DNA from: an uncultured Lachnospiraceae bacterium
GTDB taxonomy: Bacteria; Bacillota; Clostridia; Lachnospirales; Lachnospiraceae
NCBI GenBank assembly: GCA_949840915.1
Contig: CATKXY010000021.1
Span: 1-43,212, forward strand
Direction: 5' to 3'
Length of the DNA: 43,212 bases
Positions 42,305-43,212 of this stretch are shown piece by piece; position 1 is the first letter of the stretch; every line of letters begins with the position of its first letter. The notes beneath the pieces are model-generated. The model saw only the letters and a program-made list of their open reading frames with translations, was not told the DNA's origin and did no database searches. The translations under genes and the position numbers were made by a program.

Positions 42305-42853
42305 ATGTTAAAACATGGGATTTTAGGATTGATCAATTATCATGAGATGACCGGGTACGAGATCATGCAGGCCTTCAGGGATTCTCTGAGTTATTTCTGG
42401 AAGGTGCAGACGAGTCAGATTTACAGGGAACTGCAGACGCTGGAAAACAAAGGATGGATTGATAAGACGGTGGTGCCGCAGCAGGGAAAGCCGGACAAGA
42501 ATGTCTATTCGATCACGGATGCCGGGCGGGGTGAACTGTTAAGATGGCTTTCCGAGGACGACCCGGGACTGAATTCACGTTTTCCGCTTCTGATGAAGGT
42601 GTTTTTTATGGGAGAGCAGAGCCGGGAAGAAAATATCAAGTACTTTGAAGGATTAAAATCCTATTGCAGTCTTTTTATGGAGAGCCTGGCATCCGTGCCG
42701 CAGCAGATAGAAGCCTACAGCGCATTTATAGACGACAGGGAAAAGGCTTTGTACTGGGATATGACGGTAGAGTACGGGCGCAGGAGTATGCAGATGTGCA
42801 TGGAGTGGGCGCAAAGCTGTATCGAACAGTTGGAAAGGATAGGGGATCAATGA
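42305..42853 (+). CDS. PadR-family regulator with C-terminal VirR-like domain
   Basis: 182 residues with GAGGG upstream. The winged-helix PadR domain (1-80: GLINYHEMTGYEIMQAF, TSQIYRELQTLENKGWI, YSITDAGRGELLRWL) is followed by a helical dimerisation domain (about 85-182) of the longer PadR class. The stop overlaps the start of the flavodoxin-fold reductase (ATGA), so it probably represses that gene and itself in response to a small molecule, as in other PadR/reductase pairs. Confidence 0.93.
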   Translation: MLKHGILGLINYHEMTGYEIMQAFRDSLSYFWKVQTSQIYRELQTLENKGWIDKTVVPQQGKPDKNVYSITDAGRGELLRWLSEDDPGLNSRFPLLMKVFFMGEQSREENIKYFEGLKSYCSLFMESLASVPQQIEAYSAFIDDREKALYWDMTVEYGRRSMQMCMEWAQSCIEQLERIGDQ

Positions 42854-43098
42854 AAGTTTTTGTAATAAACGGAAGCCCGAAAGGAACGCAGAGCAATACA
42901 TACAAACTGACCAAGGCCTTTCTTGCCGGAATGAAAGAGAGCGCGGAGGATGCGAAAGAAGCTTTTGAGGTGGAGGAGGTCCGGGTCGGCAGTTTGGACA
43001 TACGTCCCTGTCTCGGGTGTTTTTCCTGCTGGAACAAGACTCCCGGAAGCTGCTGCATACAGGATGATATGAGAGAGGTGATAGAGATGATGATATGA
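42850..43098 (+). pseudogene. NAD(P)H-dependent FMN reductase/flavodoxin-fold protein, truncated
   Basis: 82 residues where the family has about 180-250. The N-terminus KVFVINGSPKGTQSNTYKL is the flavodoxin-like FMN-binding loop, and CLGCFSCW is the cysteine motif of the NADPH-dependent FMN reductase/iron-sulfur flavoprotein group. The match to the family stops at about DDMREVIEMM, where homologues continue with a further flavin-binding part. A stop follows at once. It overlaps the PadR gene by 4 bases. The cut is probably due to insertion of a mobile element whose end begins nearby. Confidence 0.75.
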
Positions 43099-43128
43099 CA
43101 AATAGACGTAAAGCCAAGTGATTTTTTT

Positions 43129-43154
43129 CGGCATCCATAAGGGATGCCGTTTTT
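43129..43154 (+). terminator. Intrinsic terminator at the truncation junction
   Basis: CGGCATCC-ataag-GGATGCCG, an 8-bp perfect stem, is followed by T5 on the plus strand. It lies 30 bases after the stop of the truncated reductase, and may belong to the inserted element or to the original locus. Confidence 0.8.
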
Positions 43155-43157
43155 CTA

Positions 43158-43212
43158 TTATTGGATAGCCCCGACAAATTTGTAGTAGATGGTAATGCGC
43201 TTTTCCTTACCC
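43158..43212 (-). CDS. C-terminal end of a probable large serine recombinase (partial)
   Basis: On the minus strand the window edge enters a reading frame whose last 17 codons read KEKRITIYYKFVGAIQ before TAA (43158-43160). This ending resembles the C-terminal DUF4368-type tail of large serine recombinases of clostridial transposons and integrative elements. Only 55 bases are visible, so this is a tentative call. The gene would lie outside the window. Confidence 0.45.
   Translation of the reverse strand, partial: GKEKRITIYYKFVGAIQ

Noticed and set aside
1..43212. tRNA, rRNA or CRISPR arrays
   Set aside because: No cloverleaf, rRNA-like block or regular spacer-repeat pattern was seen in reading the window by eye.

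Overview
The window looks like chromosomal DNA of a spore-forming, low-to-mid GC Firmicute, most likely a gut-type Lachnospiraceae (Clostridia). The support is a spoIIAA-spoIIAB-sigF operon, a T-box leader on valS, a PadR/DUF1700/DUF4097 operon, strong AGGAGG-type ribosome sites, a soluble FIST/chemotaxis-receptor pair, and a vanG-type ligase/serine racemase pair. No rRNA, tRNA or CRISPR array was seen. Species assignment is inference.

Layout. 1-2400 is a visibly AT-rich block: an HTH-methyltransferase fusion, a HAD hydrolase and a VOC (glyoxalase-fold) protein. 2400-5600 holds a two-gene membrane operon (acyltransferase-3 plus a large GT-C-like membrane protein). 5700-9720 has asnA (minus strand), a YdeI-family protein, a frameshifted MATE exporter with a structured leader, and a small FUSC-type membrane protein. 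9870-14800 is a DNA-metabolism cluster: a radical SAM protein of the DNA modification/repair type, its usual DUF4130 partner, and an XPD/DinG-type helicase carrying an N-terminal PD-(D/E)XK nuclease domain. A short intergenic region with a DnaA-box-like cluster follows, then a GH13 alpha-glycosidase. 16400-18530 is the PadR-DUF1700-DUF4097 operon behind a strong promoter and palindromic operator. Next come an ECF S-component, an AraC/GyrI-like regulator, T-box-controlled valS, folC, a 49-residue small protein and a zinc-ribbon/TPR membrane protein.

26900-28560 is the forespore sigma-factor operon, followed by a membrane-anchored GH25 muramidase. 29880-32950 has a hotdog thioesterase and a PhoB/PhoR-like two-component system. 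33080-40090 is an envelope block: cardiolipin synthase, a VanR/VanS-like pair, a large hairpin, a D-Ala-D-Ser-type ligase and a VanT-type membrane serine/alanine racemase. The ligase and racemase would make D-Ala-D-Ser ends for peptidoglycan precursors, but no VanXY/VanX/VanY peptidase lies in the window. 40090-42200 is a FIST sensor with a soluble chemotaxis-type signalling protein. The right end has a PadR regulator overlapping a flavodoxin-fold reductase truncated to 82 codons; just beyond, the last residues of a probable large serine recombinase enter on the minus strand, suggesting a mobile element has cut the reductase.

The best candidates for unusual biology are the radical SAM/DUF4130/nuclease-helicase cluster, the peptidase-less van-like block joined to cardiolipin synthase, the SpoIIAB with a repeat-encoded N-terminal extension, the attenuator-like leader on the broken MATE gene, and the DnaA-box-like cluster in front of the amylase.
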